Below are positions 21,290 to 33,662 of a DNA stretch of 64,000 bases, piece after piece. The stretch's first letter is position 1; every line of letters begins with the position of its first letter. The translations under genes and the position numbers were made by a program. Source of the DNA: Phialocephala subalpina. Its lineage: Eukaryota > Ascomycota > Leotiomycetes > Helotiales > Mollisiaceae. A model generated the notes under the pieces. The model searched no databases and was not told the origin of the DNA. It worked only from the letters and a program-made list of their open reading frames with translations. The stretch covers positions 3,424,090-3,488,089 of the forward strand of contig FJOG01000001.1 of assembly GCA_900073065.1 (NCBI GenBank), written 5' to 3'.

Positions 21290-24200
21290 CTAAACTTTCA
21301 CCAAAACATCTCGGATGGACCCATAGATGCTGCTTCTCGATCCATCAAATAACTGCATAGGGTTGAGATATTGATATCCCCCTCTCCTCTTGCTCATTAG
21401 TTCCAGAACTTCTAACATGCCCTTTCTCATTCGCAGCTTCGAGACATGAAACCTATCCGACTCCGGCATTTCGTGCCGAACGTAGTCCAGCACCACAGCA
21501 GCAAGTGCGGCAGCTATTGGTGTCGCAACAGATGTTCCCGATTGCCTTTGCTGTCCAAGTTTGAACCGAGTGGGCCAGGATGACTTCACGCCTTCACCCA
21601 GGGCGCTCAGATTGCGTCCAGGTTTTGGCTCGTCCGGGTTGTATCCTGACGGATTGCCTTCACCGTTTGCGGAATTGACACAGATCACCTGGTCTTGATT
21701 TGCCGGATAGGCAATGTTTACATTCCCGCCACCATTGCTCGCTGCACAGAACATGAGTATATCGGCCTTGAAGGCCTTACCAATGGCGCTATGGATGTCT
21801 TTCAGGTCTTCATTAAATGCCGTGAAGCCGAATGACATGGTGATGATGTCGACCTTCCACTTTTCTGTTGCTTCCAGAATAGCCTTGGATGATGTTAGTC
21901 TAATCTTGTGCCAGGAGTACGAGATGCGTTAACTCATATGACCGATAGAAAGTGGCCCTGATGCACTCCGGAATTTTATAAAAGAACCAAGAAATGAGAT
22001 ACCAAACAGCCCGGAAGGCTTTCTTACATGCTTGATCAGTAGTTCGAGAAGTGTTTGTGAAACCGATGGAGCTCCTCGGCATCTCGTTTTCTCAGAGCAT
22101 GTGTAGATTCTGCTTTAGAAGTTCAATAAGAAAACAGTCATCTTACTTCTTCGATGGGTTTGGGGTCTAGTAAGTCGTTGGTCTTCGTAATTCGAGCGAT
22201 GTAGATATCGGCGTTCTTCGCAACTCTCAAGAGCAATGCTGCTGCATGTGTGCCATGACCATGGATGTCTTCGACGCTATTGTCGTTAGGCAAGAAACTT
22301 TTAGCTTTAATTCGGTGCCGATTTTCGGATATGAAGTGATCGGTCATGTCAATGCCTGTGTCGAGGATAGCAATTTTCACTCTGTTCTCTAATTTTGGGT
22401 TCTTTGGCAGCAGTGGCAAAACGTCTTCACGTAAGAGCTTAAACCATTTGTCTGCGTGATCTGTACTGTTTGACGATTAGTTTAGTAATAGTATGTTGAA
22501 GAAAAGCCTACTTACACGCCTGGGTATGAGACGTTATCAAATAGACAAAACTTGCTGTTCTGGGGCGTGTTTTTGATCGTGATCTCTCGACTTTCGTGGC
22601 AGTCAGCAGCAAATGTGTCACGACAGGTTCTTAGACATACTGGGTCAAATCTACAATTGGCTTGAGTGGTTCCGGTTGCAAATATTCTGCATTTCGAATC
22701 TTGAAGGGCTGGCAGATCGACGTCATCGAACCCATAGGCTCAATATCTTCCATAGCGGCAGTCCAACCCATATCCATGAGCAATTTCTCCAACGGGTAAA
22801 CGACACGCTCATAAAGGATAGCGCGCCTCTCTTCAATTCCCCGTTCGTCTCCTGTGTGTGATGGCGGCATATCGGCGTTGAATATCTTCTGCTCAAAACA
22901 ATTCGCAACAACTTCCTTATAAGTCCGCACCATGGTTCCGCTTGACTGGAAGTCAAAATCTGGCCATCGCTCTTTTTTCAATGCGACTTTACCTCTCATC
23001 CAGTCATTATTAATCATCTCTTCGAGGGATTGAGCCTGACTTGTGGGTTGTGCGCCGGGAATGTCCCCTCCAATCTCGACGAGCAGAATTCCAAGTGCGA
23101 GAACGCGGGGATAGCGGTGGCCTATGTGATCGGCGCCACAATATTCCATGAAATTATGGTCAGAGTCATCGAATTGGAATGCAAAGCATGGATTGCAAGC
23201 GTAAAGTTTTGGTTGTTCGGTGTCGACCTCATCGTCAGGGCATCTCTCAAGCATGAAATGGATGAGTTCACTCGTCCATTTAGTCTTCATCCAGTCTGAA
23301 TGATAAAACTGCCAGACGGATCGTGATAGTATACAAGCGAGGACAATCTTCATCTTAGTCGACAGTCGACGCACCCTCAACGCGCTTGAAAGTGACATAC
23401 TTGGTTTAGGTATGATGTGGTGGTCGATTTGTTCACCGTCCCGAAGGGGATGGAGCTCTCCAGCCAGAAGGTTGAGGCATATGCATACATCACCGAGACG
23501 TTTGGCGAGAAGCTCGCAAAACTCTCCTACTTGGACTGGGCGAGGACGCTGTTCGTCGGAAGATAACTTCGTGGGAGGTCTAGTTGCATCTTCGGTTGAA
23601 ACTTTGACACTTTTTGAGCCTGGTTTTGTGCTAAAGCGAGAGTTATTAAGACATGCTTGAATGATGAGCCAGTTGGACGTACCTCGCAACTTGCAAGCGA
23701 AGTTGTTGCCAACGAACTTCATCACCCATAGCAGTTGGTGAGGGTGCTGCAGAGAATACCGCATCGAAAAGGATATGGTTGTCCCGAGCCTTATGTTTCC
23801 CCCTCAGCCGTAACCTGCCTAAATGCCGTTTCGGTTTGCATTCTGGACTCGCTGAACCAGAGCATGTGCAGGTGGAGTGTCGATGTAAAGCAGCATAAAG
23901 ACTCTGGTTCACATGTACCGGATATTCGTCTGGTGGGTCGAGAGGCTTCTTCGATTGTGGCACTGATTGTTCTGTGGGAACCGGGGAAGCTTCTCTATCG
24001 TTCTTGGAAGCTGCAAAGCTGTCAATATTGGAAAGATAGCGCTCAACGAGTCTTGTAGATGCAGATGCGAAGGCGGTAAGACTAGGTCGCACTCGCTTTT
24101 CGACATCCGCTGGTGGTGTGGCCGATGCGATCGTGTGCAAGCAGGGATATCGCTCGAAGTCTTTACTCAAATTTTGAGCTTGCAGACCATTATCCTTTCG

Positions 24201-24553
24201 CCACTGGTGAATATAATTGTTAGCTGCACTCTTGTCAATAGCTGTCTGTTGGGTAGTGAAGGGAATGGGTAAGAGGTGACTAGACTCTGTTCGCAGACGT
24301 TGCTTGAACGTACCATGCACAATTTTTCAAGTTCTGCCAGGAGCTCCTCGAGTCTAGTCCAGAGATGCTTCTGTTGATCGGGACTAGGCAGTTCCAGAGC
24401 TCTGTGAACCAGGAAAAGGCTGGTCCCAAGTTGTCCTAGAACCCTCTCTCGTTTCGTTGGTCTCGTCCTCTCTGCGGATAACCGTACGGCTATGAATGAC
24501 ACGCGCCCGGTGGAGATCTTGGCAAGCTCCCACAGAGAGCCAATATCATCCAT
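21290..24553 (-). CDS. Subtilisin-like (S8) serine protease with N-terminal DUF7580 domain
   Basis: Six exons (24553-24314, 24245-23683, 23609-22641, 22590-22516, 22465-22147, 21883-21290) join in phase to give 919 residues. The N-terminal two thirds is helical. It carries the DUF7580 pattern YPVHVNQSLYAALHRHSTCT, RLRLRG and FDAVFSAAPS, then a kinase-like LSTKMKIVLACILSRSVWQF block. The C-terminal S8 domain has the complete triad: Asp in ILDTGID (about 651), His in HGHGTH (about 686) and Ser in SGTSVATP (about 840). The oxyanion Asn is in SNGGG (about 772). There is no signal peptide, so it is probably cytosolic, as expected for NLR-like or cell-death proteases. The start is uncertain. An upstream frame to 24758 (MKSRKGLLLAQDLVLFANLM) may be a further exon, but only a weak donor would join it. 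The intron before the last exon is long (about 260 bp). Confidence 0.85.
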
Positions 24554-24758
24554 CTGGGAGATTCATGAGTCTACATGTCATATAGCTCCCAACACCACCG
24601 AAATAATCATGGCGAAGAATCCAGGAAGATCGAGAACCTGCGAGATATCGGAGTCCCAAGAGCCTCCAGTCGTCTTGTCGTGATACGGCGACTGCATGCA
24701 TGAGGTTGGCGAACAACACCAAATCTTGTGCAAGCAGCAGGCCTTTCCTCGACTTCAA

Positions 24759-25107
24759 CCTTGAATATTTCTCTTAATTAAAGTTCAATTGTTTCGATTT
24801 TTGCACCAAATTGATCGCATTAATTAAAAATATCATATTCTTAAAATTTATATTATTTTTTATAAGAGATTAGTAAAGTTTAAAATTTTTGGAGAGGTAT
24901 TGCGCAAACTTTGGGGTTGTTCGCTTAAAATTCGAGGCGATCTGAAAGCCAAAAGCCAGTAAGATTACAGTAGTTCTGTGTAGCCTCCTCCATAATCAGC
25001 TGAAGAGGCAACATCAAAAAGTAAACGATATCAAGAACCAACAAAGCGCGCAACCAGAACACACGTGAAGGGCTGTATTCACGGACCTCTGATACTCGAG
25101 ACCATAT
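24759..25107. other. AT-rich intergenic region
   Basis: Bases 24770-24890 are strongly AT-rich and have no coding frame. The region lies between divergent genes (protease to the left, ankyrin gene to the right) and must hold both promoters. Confidence 0.6.
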
Positions 25108-28100
25108 ATGAAATCAATCGATATGGCAGTCAATACAGTTGACGCAGCCGAATGTAGCATATTCGATGCCACAGATGCTTGTCGCGGGAGCTTCGAGGAC
25201 TGCTTGACCATTACGAGTCTCACAAACCAGGAATGGGCTGAGAATAGGCTAGCCGACTTCAACCTTTGGGCAGCAGGTGTCGGCGCATCTGTCAAATCAC
25301 GGGCATCCCTCGACGAGCGACTGGCCTTTGAACCAGAAGTGCGAGCTCTGGTGGTCAACCTTCTGATTACGCTAAAAGCTTTCATTGAACAATGCAAAGA
25401 AATTGGTAGGTTGTGCACGGTCTCACCTCATTTCTTTTTGACCTGATGATGTGTTAGGACTCCAAAAGGACGGTTTCAGTCAAGCTGTCACATCTACTGC
25501 CGCTGAAGCAGACGAACATGGCAGTAGAGTTGCTGGCATTGACGCAACTTCTCCCGAAGACCCGATCTCAAGATCATTCTCCCCGGTATCTAACGCGTCA
25601 AGTTCCAATTCGGGGAGCGAAACAATATCTCTTTCAGAGCCGCCTTTGACCGAGGCCATCAAGAGCACAGAAGTCATCTTGGACCAGTTGACTCGATTGG
25701 CAGTCGCGATTCGGAGGTCTGGTACAGCTTCTAGATTACAGAAAGCAGATCGCTCTTTTGACCCCCAGGATCATGAGGATTTGCGAAGCCATCTAGCGCT
25801 AATATTGCTTGCTCGGCCAGCCGATATTGAAGATAGAAGACATGCATACTGGGACAATTCTCGCCGCCCTGATAAATCAGTAAACTTTGGAGTTGATGCA
25901 ACTCAGCTGAATACGGTGCAGCAACGTCTAGTGGATGCCAATATTCGACGCCGTAATCGATTCGTGTATGCACAGCGCCATGCAATAAAGCTGGGGGCTT
26001 CGCAAGTATGGTCTACGCCGAAACGCGTCGAGAATCATCACATCGATGCTGTTGAAGGTATACCCCGACGGAAAGAGGCGGTCTCGAATTGGAAACAAAA
26101 CAACGCAGGAATAGAGGGGCTGAAGATTACCCAAGATACTTTGGCAACGACAGATACCACCGCATCTGCCGTCGGCACTACTATCGTTTTGAATACCTCA
26201 AATGCCCCTACTCCCTCACAGCAAGCAATGACCCAGGTATCCTCTACGGGATTGAAGCTCACCTATCCCAATCCACCGAAGGTCAAAGAAGGGCTTAAAA
26301 GCTTCAAGTGTCCCTGTTGTTGCCAAATATTTCCTTCAATGTTCACAGAACGTCATCTATGGAGGTTCGTTGAATTCTACCCGCTCTTGGATGCTCGTCA
26401 AGACAAGGCCCGCTGATCGTCTTGTCTTTAGAAAGCATATTGCCGCTGATCTCTGCCCTTACACATGCCCCTTTGACGATTGTCCTGAACCTCAAATTCT
26501 GTACATTACACGAGAGGAGTGGATGACCCATTTCCAGACCGACCATCAATCTCCCAAATACTGGGAATGCTTCGCGTGTGATGAATTGGGAAGGATACTT
26601 AATGTTGAGACGTTCACCACTCATATCCAAAATCAGCATCAGGAGGCCATCTCTGATAGCCAAATCCCCACATTAATCGACATTTGCTCACGGACAGCTC
26701 TTCCCATAATCGTCTCTTGTCCTTTATGCGATTTCGCAAACGAGCACGGGTTTACTGTAGACCAAAACTCGCTGCTGGATCATGTCGCTAAACATGTCCA
26801 TGAATTCTCGTTGAGGTCTCTTCCGTGGGCGGCAGCTGCAAGCGAAGTACACAAACCGAGCTTTGACCATTCTCTCGAAAAGGTCAGGAATTGGTTCACT
26901 AGGTGGCCTACATCGGAAGAGGGAGAAGAGTGCCATCCTGCCGTGGACGCTGAATACGCAATTCAAGGTGCTGACAGCTACTTCGGGCAGAATGGCTATT
27001 TCGCTGAAGATTCTGAGCGCTCGTCTCTCGCGCAAATGCATTTTCATACCTCCGGTGACGATTCAGAGGAGATGCTGAGTCTCAGTAGTTTATCTGAAGG
27101 AGGTTTTGAGTCAACGGCAGCTGGAAACGAGTCCATACCAGAGAGCATACCAGGAAAACTTGAATCTTCAGCAGCTGAAAACGAGCTTTCTCAATACACA
27201 TCTCTGGACACCATAGACCCAAATTGGAGAGAAATCTGGGGAGATGATCTACAACAGAGGGGCATTACAGATGACCTCATCAGGGACTACCAGGACCTTA
27301 TTGCAGACTACTTCAAGCACCGACAAGCGACAGAGAATGTTTCCTCTGCGCTGCTACTTGATACAAGCAAGGTCGATGCTGACTGGAAGGATGGGTATGG
27401 TGGTCGGACGCCGCTGTCATGGGCTGCCGAGAATGGGCACGAGGCCATTGTCAAGCTGCTACTTGACACAAGCAAGGTCGATGCTGATTCGAAGAATGTG
27501 TTTGGTCAGACGCCGCTATTATTGGCTGCAAAGAATGGCCACGAGGCGGTAGTGAAGCTGCTGCTAGAGCGAGGCGCTGAGCTAGAAACCAGAGATAATA
27601 ATGGTCGGACGCTACTATTATGGGCTGTAAAGAATGGCCACGAAGCGGTAGTGAAGCTGCTGCTAGAGCGAGGCGCTGAGCTAGAAACCAGAGATGCTGG
27701 ATATAGTCAGACGCCATTATCATGGGCTGCAAAGAATGGCCACGAAGCGGTAGTGAAGCTGCTGCTAGAGCGAGGCGCTGAGCTAGAGACTAGAGATAAA
27801 TATGGTCAGACACCACTATCATGGGCTGCAAAGACTGGCCACGAAGCGGTAGTGAAGCTACTGCTAGAGCGAGGCGCTGAGCTAGAAACCAGAGATGCTG
27901 GACATGGTCAGACGCCACTGTTATGGGCTGCAGAGAATGGCCACGAAGCGGTAGTAAAGCTGCTGTTAGAGCGAGGCGCTGAGCTAGAAACCAGAGATGC
28001 TGGATATAGTCAGACGCCACTGTCATGGGCTGCAGAGAATGGCCACGAAGCGGTAGTGAGGCTGCTATTAGAGCGAGGCGCTGAGCTAGAGACCAGAGAT

Positions 28101-28190
28101 AAATATGGTCGGACGCCACTATCATGGGCTGCAGAGTATGAGCACAAGGCGGTGGTGAAGCTTCTAGAGAAGGGTGCCAAGAAACTATAA
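25108..28190 (+). CDS. Zinc-finger-like and ankyrin-repeat protein
   Basis: Exons 25108-25405, 25458-26364 and 26432-28190 join in phase to give 987 residues. The first 100 residues are helical. A Ser-rich segment follows, then a series of C2H2-like fingers (about 380-540). These are seen as FKCPCCCQIF with RHLWRKHIAADLCPYTCPFD, CFACDE with HIQNQHQ, and CPLCDFA with HVAKHVHEF. Eight ankyrin repeats of 33-35 residues close the protein, each with the core TPLxWAAxNGHEAVVKLLLE. Ankyrin repeats bind other proteins. In fungi, such multi-domain genes often belong to NLR-like or recognition families. No NACHT or NB-ARC motif is present here. The repeats are almost identical at DNA level, which points to recent amplification or conversion. 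The function is unknown. Confidence 0.88.
27400..28180 (+). repeat. Near-identical tandem ankyrin repeat units
   Basis: Units of 99-105 bp encode successive ankyrin repeats. Units 2-7 share long exact stretches such as GCCACGAAGCGGTAGTGAAG and GAGCGAGGCGCTGAGCTAGA. Alternate linkers (AGY, KY, AGH, NN) recur in a pattern that suggests duplication in blocks of two or more repeats. Confidence 0.9.
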
Positions 28191-28540
28191 TAACCCATAA
28201 TCACGAAATCTTTACATTATATCATATATTTTATTATAATAACTTTGATAGAGAGGGTCCCAGGGGAGCTGATCTTTATATACTATCCCCCCCTGCATAA
28301 AGTTAAGGTGGAGGCTATTTGCGGTTCTGTAGGGGGTGCGCCAGTAGGAATCCCGAAGATTCTTTGGTGGAAGTCATGCTCTTATTGGCAGACACCCCCT
28401 TGCTGTTAATCAACCCTACAATTCTCCACCTTCCTTTGGCCACCTTCAAATTCTAGCAGCGGGAGAGGCTTTACTGTCTCTTCCCTTTCTCTAAGTGTGA
28501 TCTTGAGTGTTACTGGGAGGTCATAGAGCCAGAGCCAGAG
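28191..28540. other. 3' flank of the ankyrin gene
   Basis: The first part is AT-rich just after the stop codon. The remainder has no coding frame that I can support. Confidence 0.5.
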
Positions 28541-28864
28541 ATGAGTATAAGCACTGTTCGGTGGGTCTATAGGCAGTGCTCTGGGATCATAGCTGCACTA
28601 AGCGCCATCCATAAGCGCAGCCATGATTTCAATTCGCTAGAAATACCTCGATGCCATAATCACGGCTCAATAATGGCAAGCAATATTCTCCGGTTCGATT
28701 CTTCCAATGATCCAAGGGGCATTCTGGTCGTATCAAAGATGATCTTCTCCCATAACAGGAGAGAGACCAGCAAATCAATGATCCCAAATCCGCGGGTTCA
28801 TCAACCTACTTTTGAAACGCACCAAGGTGAATTTCGAGTTGACCTATCACGTGTGGGACAATAA
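28541..28864 (+). pseudogene. Relic of a fungal protein-kinase-like gene
   Basis: The 107-codon frame reads RQCSGIIAALSAIHK, then HNHGSIMASNILRF, DPRGILVVSKM and FETHQGEFRVDLSR. This resembles the catalytic-loop region of kinase domains found in fungal recognition proteins, where HGDxKPENILxF is expected. Here the catalytic Asp is replaced and the DFG-like position reads VSKM. Neither end of a kinase is present, so it is a dead fragment. Confidence 0.6.
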
Positions 28865-29870
28865 TCAGGGAGCAAAATTGGAGTTGTAGAACTAGAAACC
28901 CCTAGAGAATAAGCTTCCAATATCCATCTATTATCGGAATAATGCGGCAAGAGAGGATTAAAGGCGTGGTGGCGCTAAGGTCGGAAAATGCGTTTCCCAT
29001 TGTAGGAGTAGGACAGTAGACTCCCAATTATACTGAACAAATTAGGAATGGGTTTCGTGAGGTTAAGAAGAACTTGGATGGGTTGAGAGAGAGGAAATAA
29101 GTTAGGAGAGAAAGCACTTGTATTTGAAGCCTCTTAAGAAGCTTCGAGGTTTTGCAATTAGAGAGAAGCCCAATAAGATTTTGAATTGAAATTGGAAGAG
29201 GCCTGGGAGTGGTGGCTATGTTTACGGTCAGGCTTTCTGAATATGAGGCTGTCGAACCGGAGAGGACTTCACGCCGCGGCTTCAGGGCTGTTTCAGCACA
29301 TCTCAATTCGGTGTGGCTGGAAGCCTTTGACTCCTCTACGCTTTGCACTGAATTCACGCCTTCGCCGCTGCTTCGCTCACAACATCTAGTATTCGGAGGT
29401 CGCTGAAATTTATGGCTATAACTAATTTCGCAGTAAATAGGTTCACTTTGAACCCCAACAAAATTGAGTTCGAAGATTGTGTACAAAAAGAATGGCAATA
29501 AGTAGTCTTGAGGAAAAGCAGATGTGGAGGTAGAGGTCGAGATGAGATGATCTGACGAAGGGACGCATTGGACTTTGGGCTGCGGAGCGGAAAAAAAAAA
29601 GCCCGACTTGCTCAACCGTCCCAAAAATCCATCTAGTCACCACCACACCACGAAATGAAGCAAATAAGTCGATATTCGTGGTGTGTGACCCAGCTATAGT
29701 CATCTTAGAAGTTTTGAGAATTTTCTGAGGACTTTGAAACAATATCGGTGTTCCAACAGGGTATGTAAAAGAAGCAGCCCAAAAGACTTCAGTACTTGGT
29801 GCAAAAGCATAAAAGAAGCAAATATTTGGAAAACTACATTTGCTCGAACGTCAGATTCTAACAAACCGAA
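28865..29870. other. Intergenic region without a supported gene
   Basis: Frames of up to about 200 codons on the minus strand (29028-29624) have no recognisable features and unusual Ser/Thr/Arg composition. I see no gene here. Confidence 0.5.
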
Positions 29871-31833
29871 TCAACCTTTCCTTTCAGCCCATCTCGTCTG
29901 CGTCTCAAAATCCAGCCGCTCCTTTCCAGTAAGGTTCTTCAGTCCTTCCTCTCTCAGCTCAGCGAACATCTCAAGTGCCTGAACGTATGTCTCATTGGAA
30001 GTCCACCCATCGCGGCTAACAAACCCAGCTAATGAATCCCAAAAATCGGCTCGCTGGTTCCACCCCTCACCGCCTTTATAATGAGCTTGCAGTTCCTCTT
30101 CTGTGAAATGTATTGGACAAGGAGTATTGAAGCCCAATTCATCCCAATGTCTGTGAATCTTGCATGTTAATAGTATTCTAAACAATTTAAAACGAAGAGT
30201 GAACGAACCGTTCGATTCGAATAAGGCATTGCCGAAAGGGTATGATATCTCCATCCCAAGTGTTCGCAGCAAACTGCACTGTTTCTCTCCTTGTTCGGCC
30301 ATGATGTATGCGAAGAATCTCGCTGAGCAATGGATTCTGTTTATCGGTTTCCGTTTCGTACGTGTACAGGACAATAGACTTTTCAACCTGCTTTCTCGTG
30401 CGAGCTTTCTCATCGCCCTCTTCGAGGCTCTCATAATTCTCTGGGAGCTTTAGTAGTACCTCGCCATTAAAATCCACGAGTTTCGGATGCCGGAATTGAA
30501 GGAATAGAGGACCAGCCCATGTATCCTGCCAGTCAATGAGACTCGTAATTCGATTGCCTTCTACAAAGAGATTTGCGGAATGAATATCCCAATGCCAAAG
30601 AGTAGAGCCGGAAAGCGCTTTGTTTTTGGGCAAAAGGTAGGGTAAAATGCGTAAGAACATTTTATAGAGTGAAACGTGAGAACTGGGCGAATTCTGAGCT
30701 TCAGATGCGACGAATATATCTTTTGGCGGTTTTGGAACTGCAAAGCTACTTATCCAAGCAATCTCCCGATTAACTATCGCTGTTAGATAATCCTGTGGGG
30801 TTTCCCCTACATATTGGCATTAGCATGCTATATTTATATTTAATCGAAAAAAGGGTTGCGCTTACAAGGGCCTCGATCAATGTCCATCGACGCACGCTCT
30901 CCATGCCAAAAATCTCTGTCAACAACTGGTCCGATGACAAAACGCTCTTCTACGCCTGTCTTCAATTCTGCGGGAATATCGCCCACAACCTTAGCTGCTT
31001 CACAGCCTGGAAATCCATCGCCTGCGAAGTAAATATTGCCGTATCTAGTCCAAGATTAGTAGTGCCATTCTTTGATACCATTTTCCCCCAATGAAATACG
31101 AACCGCGTGAATGACACCGAGAGCAGCTTCTTCTCAATTTCGACTAAGCCCTTGACGATATTCGTTTTATCAGAAATTGTCTTGCCGTCCCAGACGTCCT
31201 CTAGCTGTGTCCCTCGTGCCTCCTCCATTATAATGTACTCGGCTTCTACAGGATTGTTTGCTGCTGCGCTCCAAGCGAAAACCTTTGGAACGGGGATGTT
31301 GAGGACGGTCCTAGCCTAGACAAAGGTACATTGTTAGTTAGTATCCTTTCACGATATCGATGATAGAGAAATCTCACAAAATCCATGGTTGCAACCTCAG
31401 AAGCAGTCGTCTTATGGGCAGGACCAGCGTTCGGGTTCGGAATGCGTGCAATCGCAACAAAGCCGTTGTCCATGGCTAGCCGGAACACTTTGTTGTGTCC
31501 ACCTTCAGCGAATTTGGTTATAGATACGCAGGATTGCGCCCCAACGCTTTCGGCTGCGATGCGCTGGAGCTCTTGCACATTGAAAGCAAGGAATCGCTCA
31601 CGTTGTTGGCTCTCTTCATCCCATAGCCAGCGGCCACTCGTGTAGTGGAAGAAGTGCTCGTACGGCGAGTTTGAAGTCGTGTACATTGTCCGTGACAGAT
31701 TGTGGTGGATGTTTGATTTGCTGGAACCGAAGTAGGGTAGAATGTGTATCGGAAGACTATGTTTGCATGTTAATGCTTGAGTTATGAGGGGCCTAAGTAG
31801 GGGTCGATAAAGGATGCGAATAAGGTGAGGCAT
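29871..31833 (-). CDS. Aminoglycoside phosphotransferase-fold protein, AIM9-like
   Basis: This is a predicted small-molecule kinase-fold protein related to fungal Aim9 (altered inheritance of mitochondria 9). Several exons are clear: 31833-31378, then 31315 onward (ARTVLNIPVPKVFAW), with further introns before YGNIYFAGDGF and before WETPQDYLTAIVN. The N-terminal block reads GRWLWDEESQQRERF, then ITKFAEGGHNKVFRLAM. The catalytic loop is HWDIHSANLF and the metal motif SLIDWQDTW. The start may be 31833 or 31686. The longer form has a basic N terminus lacking acidic residues, compatible with mitochondrial import. The last intron near 30150-30200, before HWDELGFNTP, is not fixed exactly. The catalytic residues are present and the gene looks intact. 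Confidence 0.85.
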
Positions 31834-32581
31834 CTGGGCTAGATTAATGCAGTCGGGGGAGGATTTGAAAGGATATTGCAGGCAACGTTGGTTCTTTTTT
31901 TAACGACGCGGTTTGGAACAAGCGCTTTCCATAGGCACCCCAATAAGCGAGGAATACTAACTCTACACGTGAGTATTTCGACGCTTAATATTTTTTGATA
32001 AAATCTATCGAAAAATATTATTAGAATATAAATAAAATTAAAGTATTTAAACCTTTTCAATTTTAATTAAAAAACTTAAGATTTAAATTATTATCGCTCA
32101 ATTTAAGTGATTTTTAGTAGTTAAAGCATGTGAGTATTTCGGCCCGGAAGTAAAGCCGAAAGTAAAAATTAAATAAATTTCTTATTTTTTTAACGAAATC
32201 AAACTATAAAAAATTATATTTAATTGGATTTAAAAGCTCTCGATTTATCTTTGCAATTCATTCAATTAAAATCACTTTTATATTATGAATTGTAGTGTAT
32301 ATTACATTTCCTTAGAATGGTAAAGACAAAATTCGCTTAGAGGGTGGTGCTTGTACAGGCGGGCGAGTGGTATAGGGGCGCACTGCGCCCTTGTAAAATA
32401 CGCAGTGCGCTCTCCTCCCATGGAGTCTTCTAACGCCAACACTTGGATTGGTAGGCTAAGCGAGTAGCCCGGCCCCTTAAACCACCGCAACCCACACCTC
32501 TAAAACCACTTCCTTTCATACCAACAACACTCTTTCTCCAAACAATTCAGAGGTTTGCAAAATAAGTGAGCATACCCCAAA
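31834..32581. other. Strongly AT-rich divergent intergenic region
   Basis: Bases about 31980-32300 are very AT-rich with runs of A and T and no frame. It may be an eroded mobile element, but no terminal repeats or transposase piece was seen. It separates two divergent phosphotransferase-fold genes. Confidence 0.6.
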
Positions 32582-33535
32582 ATGCCCCATCGTGAAACTG
32601 GGAACGGCCCCTACCTTTTGCCTAATTCGCTCCCTTCGGCCGACAACATCTCCTTCTTCGACACATCTTTCTTCACCAGCGGCCACAAGCGCCTCCCAAC
32701 TCCAGCTGAGGTTCGACATGCCGCGGGACCCCAGACAACGATGAACAGGCCTGTTCCGGTTTCGTTTCCTTCAATGAATCTTATCGTCAAATATGGCCTC
32801 GCAATTACGATGGCCGAGGGACAATGTCTATGGGCAATTCGCCGCCTATGCCCGAATGTGCCAGTTCCAGAAGTGTATGGCTGGTGTCAGGACGAAGGGC
32901 AAACATTCATCTACATGCAAAAAATCGAAGCAGCTACTTTAGAACAGGAGTGGCCGGGATTAGATGTTGAAGAAAAGTATGAGATTTGCACGCAACTGCG
33001 TTGCATCCTCGACGAATTGCGCCAACTTCAACAAGATCCCTCTAATCCATTTATTGGTAAGCGTAATATCCTTTTTATAGGTTACTATAGCATCTAATGG
33101 CCAATTAATATAGGAAGCATCAACCAGCAGCCTGTAAAAGATGTAATCTTCGATGGCAACAGACTTGGGGGCTCTTTCTTAGACGTCACCTCGTTTCACA
33201 ACTGGTTCTCAGGTGTTACGGTGCCTCAAATGAACACCTCAAACCCAGATCCATGGCGTCCTGGCCTGTTGGATGATGTTCCCATTGTATTCACTCACAG
33301 CGATTTACATCGTAGCAATATTTTGATGTCTTGGGATGAGAATGGTATGCCCCGGGTAGCGGCGATCGTTGACTGGCATCAGTCTGGGTGGTATCCTGCG
33401 CCGTGGGAATTCTACAAGACGAGGTTTACTTGCAGAGCTGGCGAGCAGTGGGAATTAGATTACATACTTGAATTTTGCCAGTCATATCGGGGTTATATTC
33501 CCTGGGATTATTTTGTGCTTAAGCGGGGCACTTAG
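32582..33535 (+). CDS. Phosphotransferase (APH) family protein
   Basis: Exons 32582-33056 and 33114-33535 give 298 residues, the normal APH-domain size. The Lys of the nucleotide-binding strand is probably in LIVKYG. The catalytic loop is FTHSDLHRSNILM (HxDLHxxN) and the metal-binding motif IVDWHQSGW. Such fungal proteins phosphorylate small molecules, but the substrate is not known. It is only distantly like the AIM9-type neighbour on the other side of the AT-rich spacer. The gene appears intact, and the splice junction at Gly is phase-consistent. Confidence 0.88.
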
Positions 33536-33662
33536 CAAAGCAATAATAGTAGTAGTATGGAATGTAATAAATTTGCAAAGCAATATATCTCGTCAAAAAT
33601 CCTCGATATAATACTTTGTAAATTTATTTTTTAAGTATAATTTTGCATTTTTTCGCGACGTT

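Noticed and set aside
27451..28125. Long antisense frames opposite the ankyrin repeats
   Set aside because: They are open only because the repeat unit is free of stops in that frame; the sense strand explains the sequence.
27400..28180. CRISPR-like regular array
   Set aside because: The regular spacing is that of ankyrin codons in a fungal gene; there are no short repeats with unrelated spacers.
28690..28710. GGTTCGATTCTTCC resembling a tRNA T-arm
   Set aside because: No acceptor stem or anticodon arm can be formed around it, and it lies inside the kinase relic.
29028..29624. 198-codon minus-strand frame after the kinase relic
   Set aside because: Composition is not protein-like and no domain or splice continuation is visible.
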